DNA of 64,000 nt from Mycobacterium sp. 141 (GCF_000382405.1 NZ_KB908263.1:87017-151016); one strand, 5' to 3'. Numbered from the stretch's first letter, positions 33,555-44,169 are shown. Program-made: numbers and translations. Notes: generated by a model not told the origin, from the sequence alone.

Positions 33555-34064
33555 TCACAGCGGCTTGTGATCGCCGTCGATCAGATGCTCGAATGCCTTG
33601 AGGTTGCGCAGCGACTCACCGCGCGACACCCGCCAGTCCCACTCCCTCTGGATCGACGTCCGAAAACCGAGCTCCAGCAGCGTGTTGAAGTCCGAGTCGA
33701 CGGCTTCGAGCACCTGTCCGAGCACGCGGTCGATCTCGTCGGCAGTGACGGCCTCCAAAGGCATCCGGCCCACCAGATAGATGTCCCCGACGTTGTCGAG
33801 GGTGTAGGCAACGCCGTAGAGCCGGCGGTTGCGCTTGAGCAGGAACCGGTATACGCCCTCGAAGTTCTCGTCGGGCTTGCGGCAGACGAACGCCTCGATC
33901 CGTACTGAGTGTTCGCCGATGCTCAGAATGGTGTTGGTCTTGAGCTTGCGCTCCCCCGGCAGCGCCACCACCAGACCAGGCGGTCCGCCGTGCGCTCCGC
34001 GGTGGCGGCTGTACTCCAGGCCGTGCTCGTCGAGGGTGTCCTCGATCAGTTGCTGCACCGTCAT
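33555..34064 (-). CDS. YbjN-domain protein
   Basis: A 169-residue protein of the YbjN/sensory-transduction-regulator-like fold (related to class I T3SS-chaperone folds). Pattern: a first helix [19 protein letters not shown], strands [32 protein letters not shown], and a long helix [28 protein letters not shown]. Function unknown; probably a protein-protein interaction module. The ATG overlaps the mshA stop by 4 nt, so it is cotranslated with mycothiol synthesis gene mshA. Confidence 0.87.
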   Translation of the reverse strand: MTVQQLIEDTLDEHGLEYSRHRGAHGGPPGLVVALPGERKLKTNTILSIGEHSVRIEAFVCRKPDENFEGVYRFLLKRNRRLYGVAYTLDNVGDIYLVGRMPLEAVTADEIDRVLGQVLEAVDSDFNTLLELGFRTSIQREWDWRVSRGESLRNLKAFEHLIDGDHKPL

Positions 34065-35422
34065 GCCCGGATACCCCGGCGCATCGAGAACCTGCGGCCG
34101 GACCGGCGCGCCGCGGCGGGACGGGTTTCCCGGGACCGGTAATCGCTCATCGCCCGGGTGTAGCTGGCCAGCAGTGCGTCGGCCGTGTGCGCCCAGGAGA
34201 ATCCGTCGGCATGAGCTTCTGCGGCCCGGCTCAGCACGACCGGATCACGCTGCAGCACGTCGTCGATCGCCGCCGCCCAGTCGTCGATGTCGTGCCCGTC
34301 GACCAGGGCGCCGGAGACACCGTCACGCACGGCGACGGGCAGTCCCCCGACCGCGGCGGCCACCACGGGCGTCCCGCAGGCCTGTGCCTCGATGGCGACC
34401 AGACCGAACGACTCCGAATAGCTCGGCACGGCAACAAGATCGGCGGCGCGGTACACATTGACCAACTCGGCCCGCGACTGTGGTGGCAGGAACGTCACCC
34501 GATCGGTTATACCCAATTCGTCGGCCAGCCGAACGAGGGTGTCGGGCGCGGCGAGGCCACTGCCGGATGGGCCGCCTGCCACCAGCACCCGCAGCTTTGA
34601 CCCTTTCGCTCCTCGCGTGCGCAGCAACTTGGCCGCCGCCCGTAGCAGGATGTCAGGCGCCTTGAGCGGCTGGATCCGGCCTACGAAGGCCACCACCTGC
34701 TCGCCCGCAGGCAGACCCAGGGCCGCTCGGGCGGCCTGCCGGTCCCCCGGGGTGAACACGTCGAGGTCGACGCCCGGATACACCACATCGATGCGCGTGG
34801 GATCGGCCTGATGCAGCGAAACAAGCTGCTGCGCTTCGTTTTCGGTGTTGACGATAAGCCGGTCGGCCTCGTCGACCACCTGCTGTTCGCCCACTGCCCG
34901 CAGCGGCGGCTCAGGCGAGTCCCCCTCGGCCAGGGCGGCGTTCTTGACGGCGGCCAGAGTGTGCGCGGTGTGCACCAGCGGCACCGCCCAGCGGTCCCTG
35001 GCCAGCCACCCCACCTGTCCGGACAGCCAGTAGTGCGAATGCACGACGTCGTAGTAGCCGGGTTCGTGAGTGGCCTCGGCACGCAACACCCCGGCGGTGA
35101 GCGCACACAGCTGGGTGGGCAGGTCGTATTTGTCCAGCCCCTCGAACGGGCCGGCCACCACGTTGCGCACCAGCACGCCCGGGGCCACCGCGACGGTCGG
35201 GGCGTCGGACGAGGAGGTGGCCCGGGTGAAGATCTCCACTTCGACGCCGCGGCGGGCCAGTTGCAGGGCCGTCTGCAGCACGTAGACGTTCATTCCGCCG
35301 GCGTCACCCGTGCCGGGCTGAGCCAGCGGCGAGGTGTGCACGGAGAGCACGGCGACCCGACGCGGCCCGTCAGAGCGCGGCCGTTGTTGGGAAACGTCGG
35401 AGCCGTCTGGAGTTAGGCGCAC
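34061..35422 (-). CDS. mshA: D-inositol-3-phosphate glycosyltransferase (mycothiol synthesis)
   Basis: Transfers GlcNAc from UDP-GlcNAc to 1L-myo-inositol-1-phosphate, the first step of mycothiol synthesis. A GT-B, GT4-family enzyme of 453 residues when started at GTG 35422 ([13 protein letters not shown]). N-terminal [22 protein letters not shown] is the acceptor-site signature of Msh[19 protein letters not shown] and the donor-site [24 protein letters not shown] are present. Coupled to the YbjN-like gene. The upstream neighbour is the disrupted ROK-type regulator. Confidence 0.96.
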   Translation of the reverse strand: MRLTPDGSDVSQQRPRSDGPRRVAVLSVHTSPLAQPGTGDAGGMNVYVLQTALQLARRGVEVEIFTRATSSSDAPTVAVAPGVLVRNVVAGPFEGLDKYDLPTQLCALTAGVLRAEATHEPGYYDVVHSHYWLSGQVGWLARDRWAVPLVHTAHTLAAVKNAALAEGDSPEPPLRAVGEQQVVDEADRLIVNTENEAQQLVSLHQADPTRIDVVYPGVDLDVFTPGDRQAARAALGLPAGEQVVAFVGRIQPLKAPDILLRAAAKLLRTRGAKGSKLRVLVAGGPSGSGLAAPDTLVRLADELGITDRVTFLPPQSRAELVNVYRAADLVAVPSYSESFGLVAIEAQACGTPVVAAAVGGLPVAVRDGVSGALVDGHDIDDWAAAIDDVLQRDPVVLSRAAEAHADGFSWAHTADALLASYTRAMSDYRSRETRPAAARRSGRRFSMRRGIRA

Positions 35423-35432
35423 ACCGTTATGT

Positions 35433-36417
35433 TTACACCGCTGCAGATCGGCGGGTCTGAGCGCGCCGCATGGCACCGATCGGGTCGGTGTACAGCCCGG
35501 CCAGTGACACGATGCCCGCGCCGGCCTCCTGCACCCGGTTGCCGAATGCCGTCACGCGGATGTCGCGCGACGCCAGCACCGACCGCTCGGCGAATGCAGA
35601 CTCCACTGCGGCCATGCCTTCGGGGTATTCGGTGAAGGCCTGGCCGCCGACGACCAGATCGTCGGGGTTGAGCATGTCGCGCAGCAGCGCGACGGCTTCG
35701 CCGAGCACGCGGGCCCGATCGGTCAACAGCTCGACGGCCTGTGTATTGCCGGTGCGGGCCGCGCGCAGCACTGCCGGCAGGGTCGACGCCGGCCCGTCGG
35801 CAGGCACGATGCGTAGCTTGCGGGCTGCGGTCAGCACCGCCTCGTCGCTCACTGTCGATTCCAATTGCCCTGTGCCACCCAGCAATTGGGACTGTGCGGG
35901 CAGGCCGGCGATGGTTCCCGGCCCGCTGGCGGGGGAATGCACGCGGCCGTCGATGGACAGCGCGTAGCCCACGGTTTCGCGGGCGTACACGTACAGACTG
36001 GTCCTGGCCTGGCCGGTCTCGGCGGCCGGCCCGCGGGCGCCCGATGGCACCCGAAACGGCGAGATCGGCGCGTTCACGCAGGACGCCGGCCTCCAACAGG
36101 GCGGTCACCTGGCGATTCACCGTGGCGATGCTCAGCTGGGTGTGCTGGGCGATGGCGTCACGGGCGATCGGGCCGCGCATCCGCACGGCGCTGAACACCG
36201 AGGCCGCGGCCGCGTCGGCGACCTTGAGCGACGGCGCGACGATGTGCAGCAGCCGCGATTGCGGGTAGCGGGCACTTGCGGGAGTCAGCACGCGCTTGGC
36301 GTGCGCGCTGCCACCGCGGGTGGGACGACGCAGCGGAGCGGAGCAGCAGCAGTTGCGGTGGTCACGTGAAATGTCCTTACGGGAGGTCGGCAGGGACCAC
36401 ACCTGGCGACTCAGCAA
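35433..36417 (-). pseudogene. Disrupted ROK-family transcriptional regulator (Rv0485-like)
   Basis: The N-terminal half reads correctly from ATG 36417: KRVLTPASARYPQSRLLH, a winged-helix segment SIATVNRQVTALLEAG, then AVSGAIGRPR near 36036. From about 36002 the family sequence resumes in another frame with TSLYVYARETVGYAL and runs to a stop at 35433 (GGTGQLESTVSDEAV, NPDDLVVGGQAFTEYP). About 110 residues expected between these points, including the first part of the sugar-kinase-like domain, are missing, and the two halves differ by one frame. A frame-shifting internal deletion of roughly 330 bp is the simplest reading; an assembly error is possible. The intact family regulates PE/PPE expression in M. 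tuberculosis (recalled). Confidence 0.78.
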
Positions 36418-36548
36418 GACGGGAAAACGATGTCCGGGTTCGAATCAGGCGCGGCGGGGTGCGCGACAACAACACGCATGTTGCGCGATGGCAGCCTGAG
36501 AACTCCGAGACATACGGAGAACTTAGCACGCCGATTAAGGTTGGGCAG

Positions 36549-37298
36549 ATGACGACCCCGCACAACGACCGCCGGGTGGCGGTGGTGACCGGTGCCAGCG
36601 CGGGCATCGGTGCCGCGACCGCCAAAACCCTTGCCGCCCTTGGATTTCACGTAGTCTGCGTGGCCCGCCGCGCCGACCGGATCGAGGCCGTCGCCGCCGA
36701 GATCGGGGGTACGGCGATCATGACGGACGTCACCGACGACGACGCGGTCGACGAGCTGGCGGCCGGCCTGGACCGAGTCGACGTGCTGGTCAACAACGCA
36801 GGCGGAGCCAGGGGCCTGGAGCCTGTGGCCGCCGCGGACCTGGACCATTGGCGCTGGATGTGGGAGACCAACGTGCTCGGCACACTGCGGGTGACCCGGG
36901 CGCTGCTGCCCGCCCTGGAAGCCTCCGGCGACGGGCTGATCGTGACGGTCACCTCGATCGCGGCGCTCGAGATCTACGACGGCGGTGGCGGGTACACCTC
37001 CGCCAAGCATGCGCAGAGCGCCCTGCACCGCACCCTGCGCGGTGAGCTGCTGGGAAAACCGGTGCGGCTCACCGAGATTGCACCGGGCATGGTGCACACC
37101 GACTTCTCCCTGATGCGCTTCGACGGCGACGCGGCGCGGGCCGACGCCGTCTATTCCGGGGTCACCCCGCTGGTAGCCGAGGACATCGCGGAGGTGATCG
37201 GTTTCGTGGCGTCCCGCCCGAGCCACGTCGACCTGGACCAGATCGTGATCCGGCCGCGAGATCAGGCCTCGGCCACCCGGTTCAACCGGCGGAGCTGA
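36549..37298 (+). CDS. Short-chain dehydrogenase/reductase
   Basis: A 249-residue classical SDR. Cofactor motif VVTGASAGIGAATAKTLA, ARR after the second strand (NADP preference), NNAGGARG, catalytic Ser in VTVTSIAAL and YxxxK as YTSAKHA. Close to YdfG/serine-dehydrogenase-type SDRs of about 250 residues. I start it at ATG 36549 (MTTPHNDRRVAVVTGAS); the longer frame upstream looks non-coding. Its TGA is immediately adjacent to the stop of the convergent L,D-transpeptidase gene. Confidence 0.9.
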   Translation: MTTPHNDRRVAVVTGASAGIGAATAKTLAALGFHVVCVARRADRIEAVAAEIGGTAIMTDVTDDDAVDELAAGLDRVDVLVNNAGGARGLEPVAAADLDHWRWMWETNVLGTLRVTRALLPALEASGDGLIVTVTSIAALEIYDGGGGYTSAKHAQSALHRTLRGELLGKPVRLTEIAPGMVHTDFSLMRFDGDAARADAVYSGVTPLVAEDIAEVIGFVASRPSHVDLDQIVIRPRDQASATRFNRRS

Positions 37299-38624
37299 CT
37301 AGCCGCCCGGCCCCCGGGCCGGCGGCGGCGTCGTGGTCGTCGGGATACCCGAGAGGGTGGGCGCATCGGTGGGTGTGGCCGGGGCGCTCACCGGGATCTC
37401 CGGCGGCCTTTTGTTGTTGATTGCCGACATGGACACCCACTCGTCCCAGTCGATCGCCCAGTCCCAGATGTCGCCGTCGGCGTAGGACAGCTCGATCGAC
37501 GTACCGGTGACCTCCACCGGGTCGCCGTACACCGCGGTGTGGAAGTACTGCTCGGCGTCGTCGGTAGACAGGTTGATGCAACCGTTGGTGACGTTGGTGT
37601 TGCCTTGTGCACCCGAGCTGGCCGGGTTGGCGTGGATGAACTCCCCGTTGTTGGAGATCCGCACGGCCCAGCGCTCGTGGACGTTGCTGTAGCCCGCGGC
37701 GGGGTTGGACATGTAGAAGTCGGCGTACTTCTCGGTGACGACGTGGGTACCGCTGCGGGTGACGTTGCGGGGCAGGTCGGCCTCGCCGTAGCTGCAGGGG
37801 AAGTCGAACAGCACGCCCCCGTCGCTGATCACCTGGATACGGTGGCTGGCCGCGTCGGCCTTGACCACCTGACGACGGCCGATCTCGATGTTCAGCGTGG
37901 AGTCGGCGGCCCCGTAGGCACCGTCGCCGAACTTCACGCCGTAGAGCGGGGCGTTGACGCTGACCTTGGTTCCGGACGGGTAGTACTCGCGGGTGCGCCA
38001 GTGCACGCGCGAGCCCGCGGATTCATCGGGCAGCCAGGCCCAGCTCCCCTCCACCGGAGGATCGGTGGTCACCTTGAGCGCCTTCTCGACGGTGACCTTG
38101 TCCGCATCACTGATCGAGGCGTCGAACTGCAGGATGATCGGAGCGGCCACCCCGACCACCTGACCGTCGGCGAGCTGGAACTGCCCGTTGACCTGCTTCT
38201 GCGGGTCGATGGTCTTGAACTTGGCCTGCAGTTGCTCGGCCTTGCCGTCGTGCCCCACCACAGACCCGGACCACTTGTAGGCCATGCCGTAGCCAAGCGG
38301 TTCGGTGACCGCGTAGGCCGTGCGGTCGCGGTTGAGCGCTCCGGCCACGATTTTGCCGTCCGGATTGGTCAGCGTGACGGTCTGGAACCAGCCGTCAGCG
38401 ACCTGGACTCCCACTGCGGCGGTCGGGATCACATCGGTCGCGTCAGCACCGGGCTGATACGTCACGGTCGGGGTCGCCGGGGCGGCCACCGGGGCGGACT
38501 TGGGCGTCGAGTTTCCCGAGCACGCTGCCAGCACACCTGCACCCACTCCGAAAGCAAGCGTGGACAGAGCCCGCCGCCGGTTCATCACCGGCGCCGGGAC
38601 CTGAAAAAAACCGGCGGAGCTCAC
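37299..38624 (-). CDS. lprQ: L,D-transpeptidase lipoprotein (LprQ/Ldt-type)
   Basis: Forms 3-3 cross-links in peptidoglycan at the cell envelope. 441 residues with a lipoprotein signal ([21 protein letters not shown], lipid-bearing Cys near residue 35), two Ig-like domains (about 50-260) and a C-terminal YkuD catalytic domain with [13 protein letters not shown] and [10 protein letters not shown], active-site C349. The C-terminus is a Pro/Thr-rich tail. Starts at GTG 38624; ATG 38585 is an alternative that keeps the lipobox. Lies 6 nt after murB, so two envelope genes are coexpressed. Confidence 0.94.
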   Translation of the reverse strand: MSSAGFFQVPAPVMNRRRALSTLAFGVGAGVLAACSGNSTPKSAPVAAPATPTVTYQPGADATDVIPTAAVGVQVADGWFQTVTLTNPDGKIVAGALNRDRTAYAVTEPLGYGMAYKWSGSVVGHDGKAEQLQAKFKTIDPQKQVNGQFQLADGQVVGVAAPIILQFDASISDADKVTVEKALKVTTDPPVEGSWAWLPDESAGSRVHWRTREYYPSGTKVSVNAPLYGVKFGDGAYGAADSTLNIEIGRRQVVKADAASHRIQVISDGGVLFDFPCSYGEADLPRNVTRSGTHVVTEKYADFYMSNPAAGYSNVHERWAVRISNNGEFIHANPASSGAQGNTNVTNGCINLSTDDAEQYFHTAVYGDPVEVTGTSIELSYADGDIWDWAIDWDEWVSMSAINNKRPPEIPVSAPATPTDAPTLSGIPTTTTPPPARGPGG

Positions 38625-38630
38625 GTGGAC

Positions 38631-39695
38631 CTAGGGTACCGACAGAGAGCAGCCAATCAGAATCGGTTCGGGTGTGAGATCTATCCCGAACGCCTCGCGG
38701 ACCCCTGCCTGCACCCTTCTGGCCAGCGCAATCACGTCGGCACTTGTCGCTTCGCCCCGGTTGGTAAGAGCCAGCGCATGCTTGGTGGACAACCGGGCCG
38801 GAGCGCCGTCGCCGGGGAACCCCTTGCCGAAGCCCGCGTGCTCGACAAGCCAGCCGGCAGCGAGTTTCACCCCGTCGGGCGCCGGGTAGTGCGGCACATC
38901 GGCCGATTTCCGCAACGCGTCGAAGTCGGCCGCAGACACCACCGGGTTGGTGAAGAACGATCCGACGCTCCACGTGTCATGGTCGTGCGCATCGAGCACC
39001 ATGCCTTTGCCGGCCCGCAACTTGAGCACGGTTTCCCGCACCAGCAGCGGGTCTGCCCGCTCGCCGGTTTCGACACCAAGGGCGTTGGCGAGTTCCCGGT
39101 AGCGCAGCGGGGCGCTGCGTCCCTCGGGGTCCAGCTCGAATTCCACCTCGAGCACGATGACCGCGTCGGAGTGCTTGAGTGCACTGGTCCGGTACGCGAA
39201 CTGCAGTTCTTCCGGTGCGGCCCAACGGTCTTCACCGCTGCGCCGGTCGAGCAGGCGCACCCTGCGGATGCTGTCGGCGACCTCGGTTCCGTAGGCACCG
39301 ACGTTCTGCACAGGCGTGGCCCCGACCGATCCGGGTATCCCGGAGAGGCATTCCAGCCCACCCAGACCGTGCGCCAGCGCGGTCACCACCACGTCGTCGA
39401 ACACCGCGCCGGCCTCGGCCCGCACGAGGTTGTCCTCGACGGTTATCTCGGTGTTGGCGACCCGCACCACGATCAGCCCGGGTGCGGTGTCGGCCAGATC
39501 ATCGGCAAGTACCACGTTCGAGCCGCCGGCCAGCACCAGGATCGGATCGTCGACTGTGCGCAGCACACCGACAAGTTGTTCGGTGCTGGTGCACGTCAGG
39601 AGCCGGCGCGCCACCGGACCGACCCGCAGCGTGGTCAAGGGCGCCAGCGGGACCGACTCGGCGACCGCCACCCCGGCGACATACGAACTGGCCAC
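38631..39695 (-). CDS. murB: UDP-N-acetylenolpyruvoylglucosamine reductase
   Basis: Reduces UDP-GlcNAc-enolpyruvate to UDP-MurNAc in peptidoglycan synthesis, using FAD and NADPH. 354 residues. [31 protein letters not shown] (FAD-binding), [24 protein letters not shown], the catalytic Ser region [12 protein letters not shown], and [16 protein letters not shown]. Type I MurB with the tyrosine-loop region YRTSALKHS. In operon with the L,D-transpeptidase. Confidence 0.97.
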   Translation of the reverse strand: MASSYVAGVAVAESVPLAPLTTLRVGPVARRLLTCTSTEQLVGVLRTVDDPILVLAGGSNVVLADDLADTAPGLIVVRVANTEITVEDNLVRAEAGAVFDDVVVTALAHGLGGLECLSGIPGSVGATPVQNVGAYGTEVADSIRRVRLLDRRSGEDRWAAPEELQFAYRTSALKHSDAVIVLEVEFELDPEGRSAPLRYRELANALGVETGERADPLLVRETVLKLRAGKGMVLDAHDHDTWSVGSFFTNPVVSAADFDALRKSADVPHYPAPDGVKLAAGWLVEHAGFGKGFPGDGAPARLSTKHALALTNRGEATSADVIALARRVQAGVREAFGIDLTPEPILIGCSLSVP

Positions 39696-39721
39696 GGCCG
39701 GTAACGGTACTGTGACCGGCT

Positions 39722-40228
39722 ATGCCGCGATCATTCGACATGGCCACCGAATATCCCGCCGACGTCGAACAGGTGCACAAGGCTTTCTGCACGGAGCGGT
39801 ACTGGCGGGCCCGGCTGGACAGTTTCGGGGCCGACGACGCCACGCTCGACGAGTTGACCGTCACCGACGACGGTTATGTCGACGTCATCACCAGCCACGT
39901 GCTGCGTGCCGAGGGCCTGCCTGCGCTGGTGTCTCAGTTCCACCACGGTGATCTGCGGATCCGCCGCGAGGAGCACTGGCAACCGGTCCGCGACGGCCAA
40001 TCCACCGGCACCGTGGGCGGCGTGATCGTCGGGGCCCCGGTGAGCCTGGACGGGTCGGGGGTGCTCGCCCGGGCCGGCAGCGGCTCCCAACTTTCGGTGG
40101 TCCTCAGCGTCGACGTGAAGGTGCCGCTGGTGGGCGGCAAGATCGAGAGCTTGATCGGTGGCCAGCTGGTGGATCTGCTGACCGCCGAACAGCGCTTCAC
40201 CACGGTGTGGATCGCCGAGAACAACTGA
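39722..40228 (+). CDS. DUF2505-family (START-like) protein
   Basis: A 168-residue protein with a START/SRPBCC-like pattern: MPRSFDMATEYPADVEQVHKAF, RYWRARLDSFGADDATLDEL, IRREEHWQPVRDGQSTGTV and a C-terminal amphipathic helix GGKIESLIGGQLVDLLTAEQRFTTVWI. DUF2505 is actinobacterial with unknown function, and a lipid-binding pocket is plausible. Divergent from murB. First of four plus-strand genes (DUF2505, methyltransferase-like, amidohydrolase, DUF2993). Confidence 0.85.
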   Translation: MPRSFDMATEYPADVEQVHKAFCTERYWRARLDSFGADDATLDELTVTDDGYVDVITSHVLRAEGLPALVSQFHHGDLRIRREEHWQPVRDGQSTGTVGGVIVGAPVSLDGSGVLARAGSGSQLSVVLSVDVKVPLVGGKIESLIGGQLVDLLTAEQRFTTVWIAENN

Positions 40229-40251
40229 GCGCGGCGGTAGCGTCAGCAGCC

Positions 40252-41061
40252 ATGAGCCGGCCCGTCGGGGCGATCACGCGGGGCACCACCGGGTACAACC
40301 GGCTGCGCCGCAGCGATCGGTGGCTGGCGCATTCGGCCCGGGTACGCACGGTGCTCGGCGCCGCGGTCGACCCGCTGGTGGTGGACCTCGGCTACGGCGC
40401 GTTGCCGGTCACCACCCTCGAGCTGGCAACGCGGTTGCAGGCCTTGCGCGCGAATGTCCGCGTCGTCGGCCTGGAGATCCACCCCGAACGGGTGGCCACG
40501 GCTCGGGCCTTCCACACGCGAAGTGGATCAGATCTGTCCGTGGAGTTCACGCTCGGCGGTTTCGAGCTGGCCGGGCTGCGCCCCGTGCTGGTCCGGGCGT
40601 TCAACGTGTTGCGGCAGTATCCGGTCGAGGCGGTGCCCGAGGCGTGGGCCTCGATGCAGCGCCAACTGGCCCCGGGCGGGCTGATCGTCGACGGCACGTG
40701 CGACGAACTGGGCAGGTTGTGCTGCTGGGTGCTGCTCGACGCCGAACGGCCGGTGAGCCTCACCCTGGCCTGCGATCCCTTCAGCATCGAGCGGCCGTCG
40801 GATCTGGCCGAGCGCCTGCCGAAGGTGCTCATCCACCACAACGTCCCGGGCCAGCCCATCCATGCGCTGCTCGGTGCCGCGGATCTGGCCTGGGCCAGCG
40901 TGGCCGGGCACGGGGTTTTCGGGCCGCGGGTGCGCTGGCGGGCGATGCTGGAATTGCTGCGCGACGAGAACTTCGGCGGCTTTCCGGTCGAACCGCCGCG
41001 TCGCCGGATGCGCGACGGGGTGCTGACGGTGCCATGGATGACCGTCGCACCACTACCCTGA
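40252..41061 (+). CDS. SAM-dependent class I methyltransferase-like protein
   Basis: A 269-residue protein with a Rossmann-type methyltransferase pattern: motif I PLVVDLGYGALPVTTLELATRL, acidic motif II VVGLEIHPERVATA, and APGGLIVDGTCDELGR later. The substrate is unknown. I start at ATG 40252 (MSRPVGAITRG), just after the DUF2505 stop. Its TGA overlaps the ATG of the amidohydrolase by one base (TGATG), indicating coupling. Confidence 0.78.
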   Translation: MSRPVGAITRGTTGYNRLRRSDRWLAHSARVRTVLGAAVDPLVVDLGYGALPVTTLELATRLQALRANVRVVGLEIHPERVATARAFHTRSGSDLSVEFTLGGFELAGLRPVLVRAFNVLRQYPVEAVPEAWASMQRQLAPGGLIVDGTCDELGRLCCWVLLDAERPVSLTLACDPFSIERPSDLAERLPKVLIHHNVPGQPIHALLGAADLAWASVAGHGVFGPRVRWRAMLELLRDENFGGFPVEPPRRRMRDGVLTVPWMTVAPLP

Positions 41062-41882
41062 TGCCCATGCGAATCGCCTTGGCGCAGGTCGCCGCCGGCA
41101 CCGATCCGTCGGCCAATCTCGAGCTCGTCGAGTCCTATACCCGCCGCGCGGCGGCCGACGGGGCTCAACTGGTGCTCTTTCCCGAGGCCACCATGTGCCG
41201 CTTCGGGGTGCCGTTGGCCCCGGTCGCACAACCGCTGGACGGTCCGTGGGCCAATGGCGTCCGCGATATCGCCGCCGCCGCGGGGATCGTGGTGGCGGCC
41301 GGCATGTTCGCACCCGCTGACGGCGGCCGGGTGACCAACACCCTGCTGGCGACGGGGCCGTCGGTGGCGGCGCACTATCACAAGATCCACCTTTACGACG
41401 CGTTCGGTTTTGCCGAGTCCAAAACTGTCGCACCGGGTTTCGAGCTGGTGACCATCACCGTCGACGGGGTGACGGTCGGGTTTACGACGTGCTACGACAT
41501 TCGCTTCCCCGAACTGTTCGTCGAACTGGCCCGCCGCGGCGCGCAGCTGATCACCGTGCACGCTTCGTGGGCGTCGGGACCGGGCAAGCTGGATCAATGG
41601 ACGTTGCTGGCTCGTGCCAGGGCGCTGGACACCACCGGGTTCGTCGCGGCGGTGGACCAGCCCTATCCCGGCGACGAGATCGCCAAGTACGGTCCGACCG
41701 GGGTGGGTGGCAGCATCGTCGCCTCGCCCACCGGTGAGGTGGTGGCGGCCGCAGGCGCCGACGCCGAGTTACTGGTCGTCGACATCGACCTCGACGCTGC
41801 GCAGCGCGCCCGCGACAGCATCGCGGTGCTGCAGAACCGCTCAGAGCTCGCTCAGATCGGTAGGGCACAATCGGCTGGGTGA
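41061..41882 (+). CDS. Carbon-nitrogen hydrolase (nitrilase superfamily amidase)
   Basis: A 273-residue nitrilase-fold protein with the Glu-Lys-Cys triad: E42 in VLFPEATMCRFG, K in AHYHKIHLYDAFGFAES, and Cys in GFTTCYDIRFPELF. Most similar in pattern to Nit-type omega-amidases and deaminated-glutathione amidases, which repair damaged metabolites; exact substrate unproven. Start ATG 41061 (MPMRIALAQV), with ATG 41067 the alternative. The stop overlaps the next GTG (GTGA). Confidence 0.9.
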   Translation: MPMRIALAQVAAGTDPSANLELVESYTRRAAADGAQLVLFPEATMCRFGVPLAPVAQPLDGPWANGVRDIAAAAGIVVAAGMFAPADGGRVTNTLLATGPSVAAHYHKIHLYDAFGFAESKTVAPGFELVTITVDGVTVGFTTCYDIRFPELFVELARRGAQLITVHASWASGPGKLDQWTLLARARALDTTGFVAAVDQPYPGDEIAKYGPTGVGGSIVASPTGEVVAAAGADAELLVVDIDLDAAQRARDSIAVLQNRSELAQIGRAQSAG

Positions 41883-42766
41883 CCGATCCCTGGGCTCGCC
41901 CCACCGACCAGTCCCCACCCGTGACGGCCGGGGGTGCAGAGCCGCCGCAGGTCCCGCCGCCCGGATACCAGGCGCCGCCACCCGACGCCGCACCCAAACC
42001 GGGCCCGCCGACGGCATCGAAGATCAAGAAACTGCTGTCCGATCCGGTGTCGATCGTGCTGGTCGTGGTGATCGTGCTGGCACTGGTCGCCGCGGGGCTG
42101 CTGGGCGGTGAACTGTACGCGCGCAAGCGCGCCGACAGCGTCGTCGCAGGCGTTGTCTCGTGTGTCGTGCAGGACGACGCCAAGGCGTCGTTCGACCCGC
42201 TGCCGCCGTTTCTGTGGCAGCACGCCACCGGGCACTACACCAACATCAACATCGTGACCGCAGGCAACCAGGTCCGTGAAGCCAAGGGCATGAAGGTGGT
42301 GCTAGGCATCAAGGATGTGCGGATCCAGCAGACGGACGATTCCAGCGGCACGGTCGGATCGTTGACCGCCGACATCACGTGGTCTCTCGACGGGCTCCGC
42401 CAGACGGCGGCCAACATGGTCCAGCTGCCGTTCCTCGGCTCGGCCATCACCGACGTGTCGACGAACGCGTCCGCGGGCACCATCCAGCTCAAGAGCATGC
42501 TCGGCACGATCACCGCCAAGCCGGTGGTGGCAGACAAGGGTATCGCGCTGCAGATCATCGAGCTGAAGGCGGTCGGGCTGTCATGGCCGCGCGAGACCAT
42601 CCAGCCGATCCTGGACAGCTTCACCAGCCAGCTGACCGACAACTACCCGATGGGGATCCACGCCGACAGCGTGCAGGTCACCGACAATGGGGTGAACGCG
42701 CGGTATTCGACGCAGAACGCGTCGATGCCCAAGGGCTCCGAGGATCCCTGCTTCGCGAAGTTGTGA
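41879..42766 (+). CDS. DUF2993 membrane-anchored, LmeA-like protein
   Basis: A 295-residue protein. A Pro-rich cytoplasmic N-terminus (PPQVPPPGYQAPPPDAAPKP), a single membrane helix (SIVLVVVIVLALVAAGLLGG), then an external domain of about 220 residues of the DUF2993 type (VSCVVQDDAKASF, NINIVTAGNQVREAKGM). LmeA-type proteins of this family bind phospholipid and affect mannan elongation; assignment of that role here is inference. GTG start overlapping the previous stop. Convergent with deoC, 8 nt apart. Confidence 0.83.
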   Translation: MTDPWARPTDQSPPVTAGGAEPPQVPPPGYQAPPPDAAPKPGPPTASKIKKLLSDPVSIVLVVVIVLALVAAGLLGGELYARKRADSVVAGVVSCVVQDDAKASFDPLPPFLWQHATGHYTNINIVTAGNQVREAKGMKVVLGIKDVRIQQTDDSSGTVGSLTADITWSLDGLRQTAANMVQLPFLGSAITDVSTNASAGTIQLKSMLGTITAKPVVADKGIALQIIELKAVGLSWPRETIQPILDSFTSQLTDNYPMGIHADSVQVTDNGVNARYSTQNASMPKGSEDPCFAKL

Positions 42767-42774
42767 GCGGGCTG

Positions 42775-43452
42775 CTAGCCGAGGCCGTCGAGCACCGCAC
42801 GGGTCCCGGACAGACCCAGCCGAGTGGCGCCGGCCTCGAGCATCGCGACGGCCTGCTTCGCGGTGCGGATGCCGCCGCTGGCCTTGACGCCGAGCCGCTC
42901 GCCCACCGCGCCGGCCATCAGCTCGACCGCCCGCACCGAAGCGCCGCCAGTGGGGTGAAACCCGGTGGAGGTCTTGACGAAATCCGCGCCGGCATCCTCG
43001 CTGACGCGGCACACGTCGAGTAGCAATCGCTCCCCGGAGAATTCCAGCAGCGCCGCGGACTCCACGATCACCTTCAGCGTCGCCGCGGGCGCTGCGGACC
43101 GGACGGCGGCCACGTCCGCAGCCACCGCGTCGAGGTCGCCGGCCAGGGCTGCCCCGACGTCGATGACCATGTCGATCTCGGCGGCGCCGGCCTCGGCGGC
43201 CAGACCGGCTTCCCTGGCCTTGATCTCCGAGAGGTGCTTGCCCGAAGGGAATCCGGCTACCGCGGCGACGGCCAGACCTTCCGGGCACGCGGCCCGGGCG
43301 AGCGGTACGAACGGCGGTGATACGCACACCGAGAACACTGCGAGTTCGGCCGCTTCGCCCACCAGCGCGACGATGTCAGCGGTGGTGGCCTCGGGTTTGA
43401 GCAACGTGTGGTCGACGAGCCCGGCCACCTGGGCGCGGGTGTAGCCGCTCAT
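42775..43452 (-). CDS. deoC: Deoxyribose-phosphate aldolase
   Basis: Cleaves 2-deoxyribose-5-phosphate to acetaldehyde and glyceraldehyde-3-phosphate in deoxynucleoside salvage. 225 residues from ATG 43452 ([26 protein letters not shown]), the class I TIM barrel. Schiff-base Lys in [13 protein letters not shown] and the proton-relay Lys in [17 protein letters not shown] is also typical. The ATG shares one base with the stop of the secreted-protein gene upstream (TGATG). Confidence 0.97.
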   Translation of the reverse strand: MSGYTRAQVAGLVDHTLLKPEATTADIVALVGEAAELAVFSVCVSPPFVPLARAACPEGLAVAAVAGFPSGKHLSEIKAREAGLAAEAGAAEIDMVIDVGAALAGDLDAVAADVAAVRSAAPAATLKVIVESAALLEFSGERLLLDVCRVSEDAGADFVKTSTGFHPTGGASVRAVELMAGAVGERLGVKASGGIRTAKQAVAMLEAGATRLGLSGTRAVLDGLG

Positions 43453-43880
43453 CAGAATGGCTCCTCGACGCCGCCGGGATTGCACCTGGCCGCCACCATC
43501 TGCTCGGGCGACACCTGCGGCCGCCACGGCTCCAGGTTCCAGCTGGTCTTACCGGGCTCGATGATCTCCGCGAAGGTCCAGTGGCACAGGAACTGCGCAC
43601 GCATGCCGGGTACGTCGGCGTCCGGCGACAGAGCCAGCACCTCAGCCCACGCCTCGTCGGCCTGCACGGTGGTGCCCGGCTGGGCGGCCAGTCGACGGGC
43701 CAGGGTGCTGGGATAGACACGCAGACTCGACAGGTCACCACCCCACTTGGCCCATTCGACGTGGTCGACGTACGGGTGCGCAGAGAACGGATCGGGATCG
43801 GCCATCGCCACCGGCGTCAGGGTCAGCAGCCCGGACAGGGCCAAGCCGGCCGCACCGAATGCAGCCATCGGTGAGCGCAT
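43452..43880 (-). CDS. Secreted DUF2599-type protein
   Basis: A 142-residue exported protein. Signal peptide [18 protein letters not shown] with likely cleavage after VAMA (before DPDPF). The mature part has two cysteines (QFLCHWTF and AARCNPGG) that probably form a disulfide, and the WNLEPWRP segment typical of DUF2599. Function unknown. Start at ATG 43880 (MRSPMAAFG); the longer upstream frame lacks signal-peptide logic. Coupled to deoC. Confidence 0.85.
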   Translation of the reverse strand: MRSPMAAFGAAGLALSGLLTLTPVAMADPDPFSAHPYVDHVEWAKWGGDLSSLRVYPSTLARRLAAQPGTTVQADEAWAEVLALSPDADVPGMRAQFLCHWTFAEIIEPGKTSWNLEPWRPQVSPEQMVAARCNPGGVEEPF

Positions 43881-43884
43881 CGCC

Positions 43885-44169
43885 CTACCGCGACTTTCCT
43901 TGGATCTCAAGCAGTTTGGGGCGCACATCCACGAGGTAGACACCGCTGGCGCACGCGGCGATGGCGGCTCCGAAGGCATCGCGCATCAGCAGTTCCAGGA
44001 GCAGCGCCACACCGATGATGGCCAGCCACACCGGCTTGGTGAGTTTGCCCGTCGCTGTGTAAGCGTCGGGCCGCTGCATCGCCGCGTGCACGAAGGCGTA
44101 CAGACCGACGACGAACACCGCGATCACGATGACGGCAACAATGACGCCCGCAAGGTTGGCAAGTGACAC
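43885..44169 (-). CDS. DUF2516-type small membrane protein
   Basis: A 94-residue protein with two or three hydrophobic segments: [41 protein letters not shown], and [18 protein letters not shown]. The short loop [16 protein letters not shown] is typical of DUF2516 proteins of actinobacteria. Starts at GTG 44169. Followed after 4 nt by the secreted protein gene and preceded by hbhA. Function unknown. Confidence 0.85.
   Translation of the reverse strand: MSLANLAGVIVAVIVIAVFVVGLYAFVHAAMQRPDAYTATGKLTKPVWLAIIGVALLLELLMRDAFGAAIAACASGVYLVDVRPKLLEIQGKSR

Noticed and set aside
38585..38624. Possible misassigned start of the L,D-transpeptidase
   Set aside because: Both the GTG at 38624 and the ATG at 38585 give the same lipobox and mature protein, so the difference does not change interpretation.
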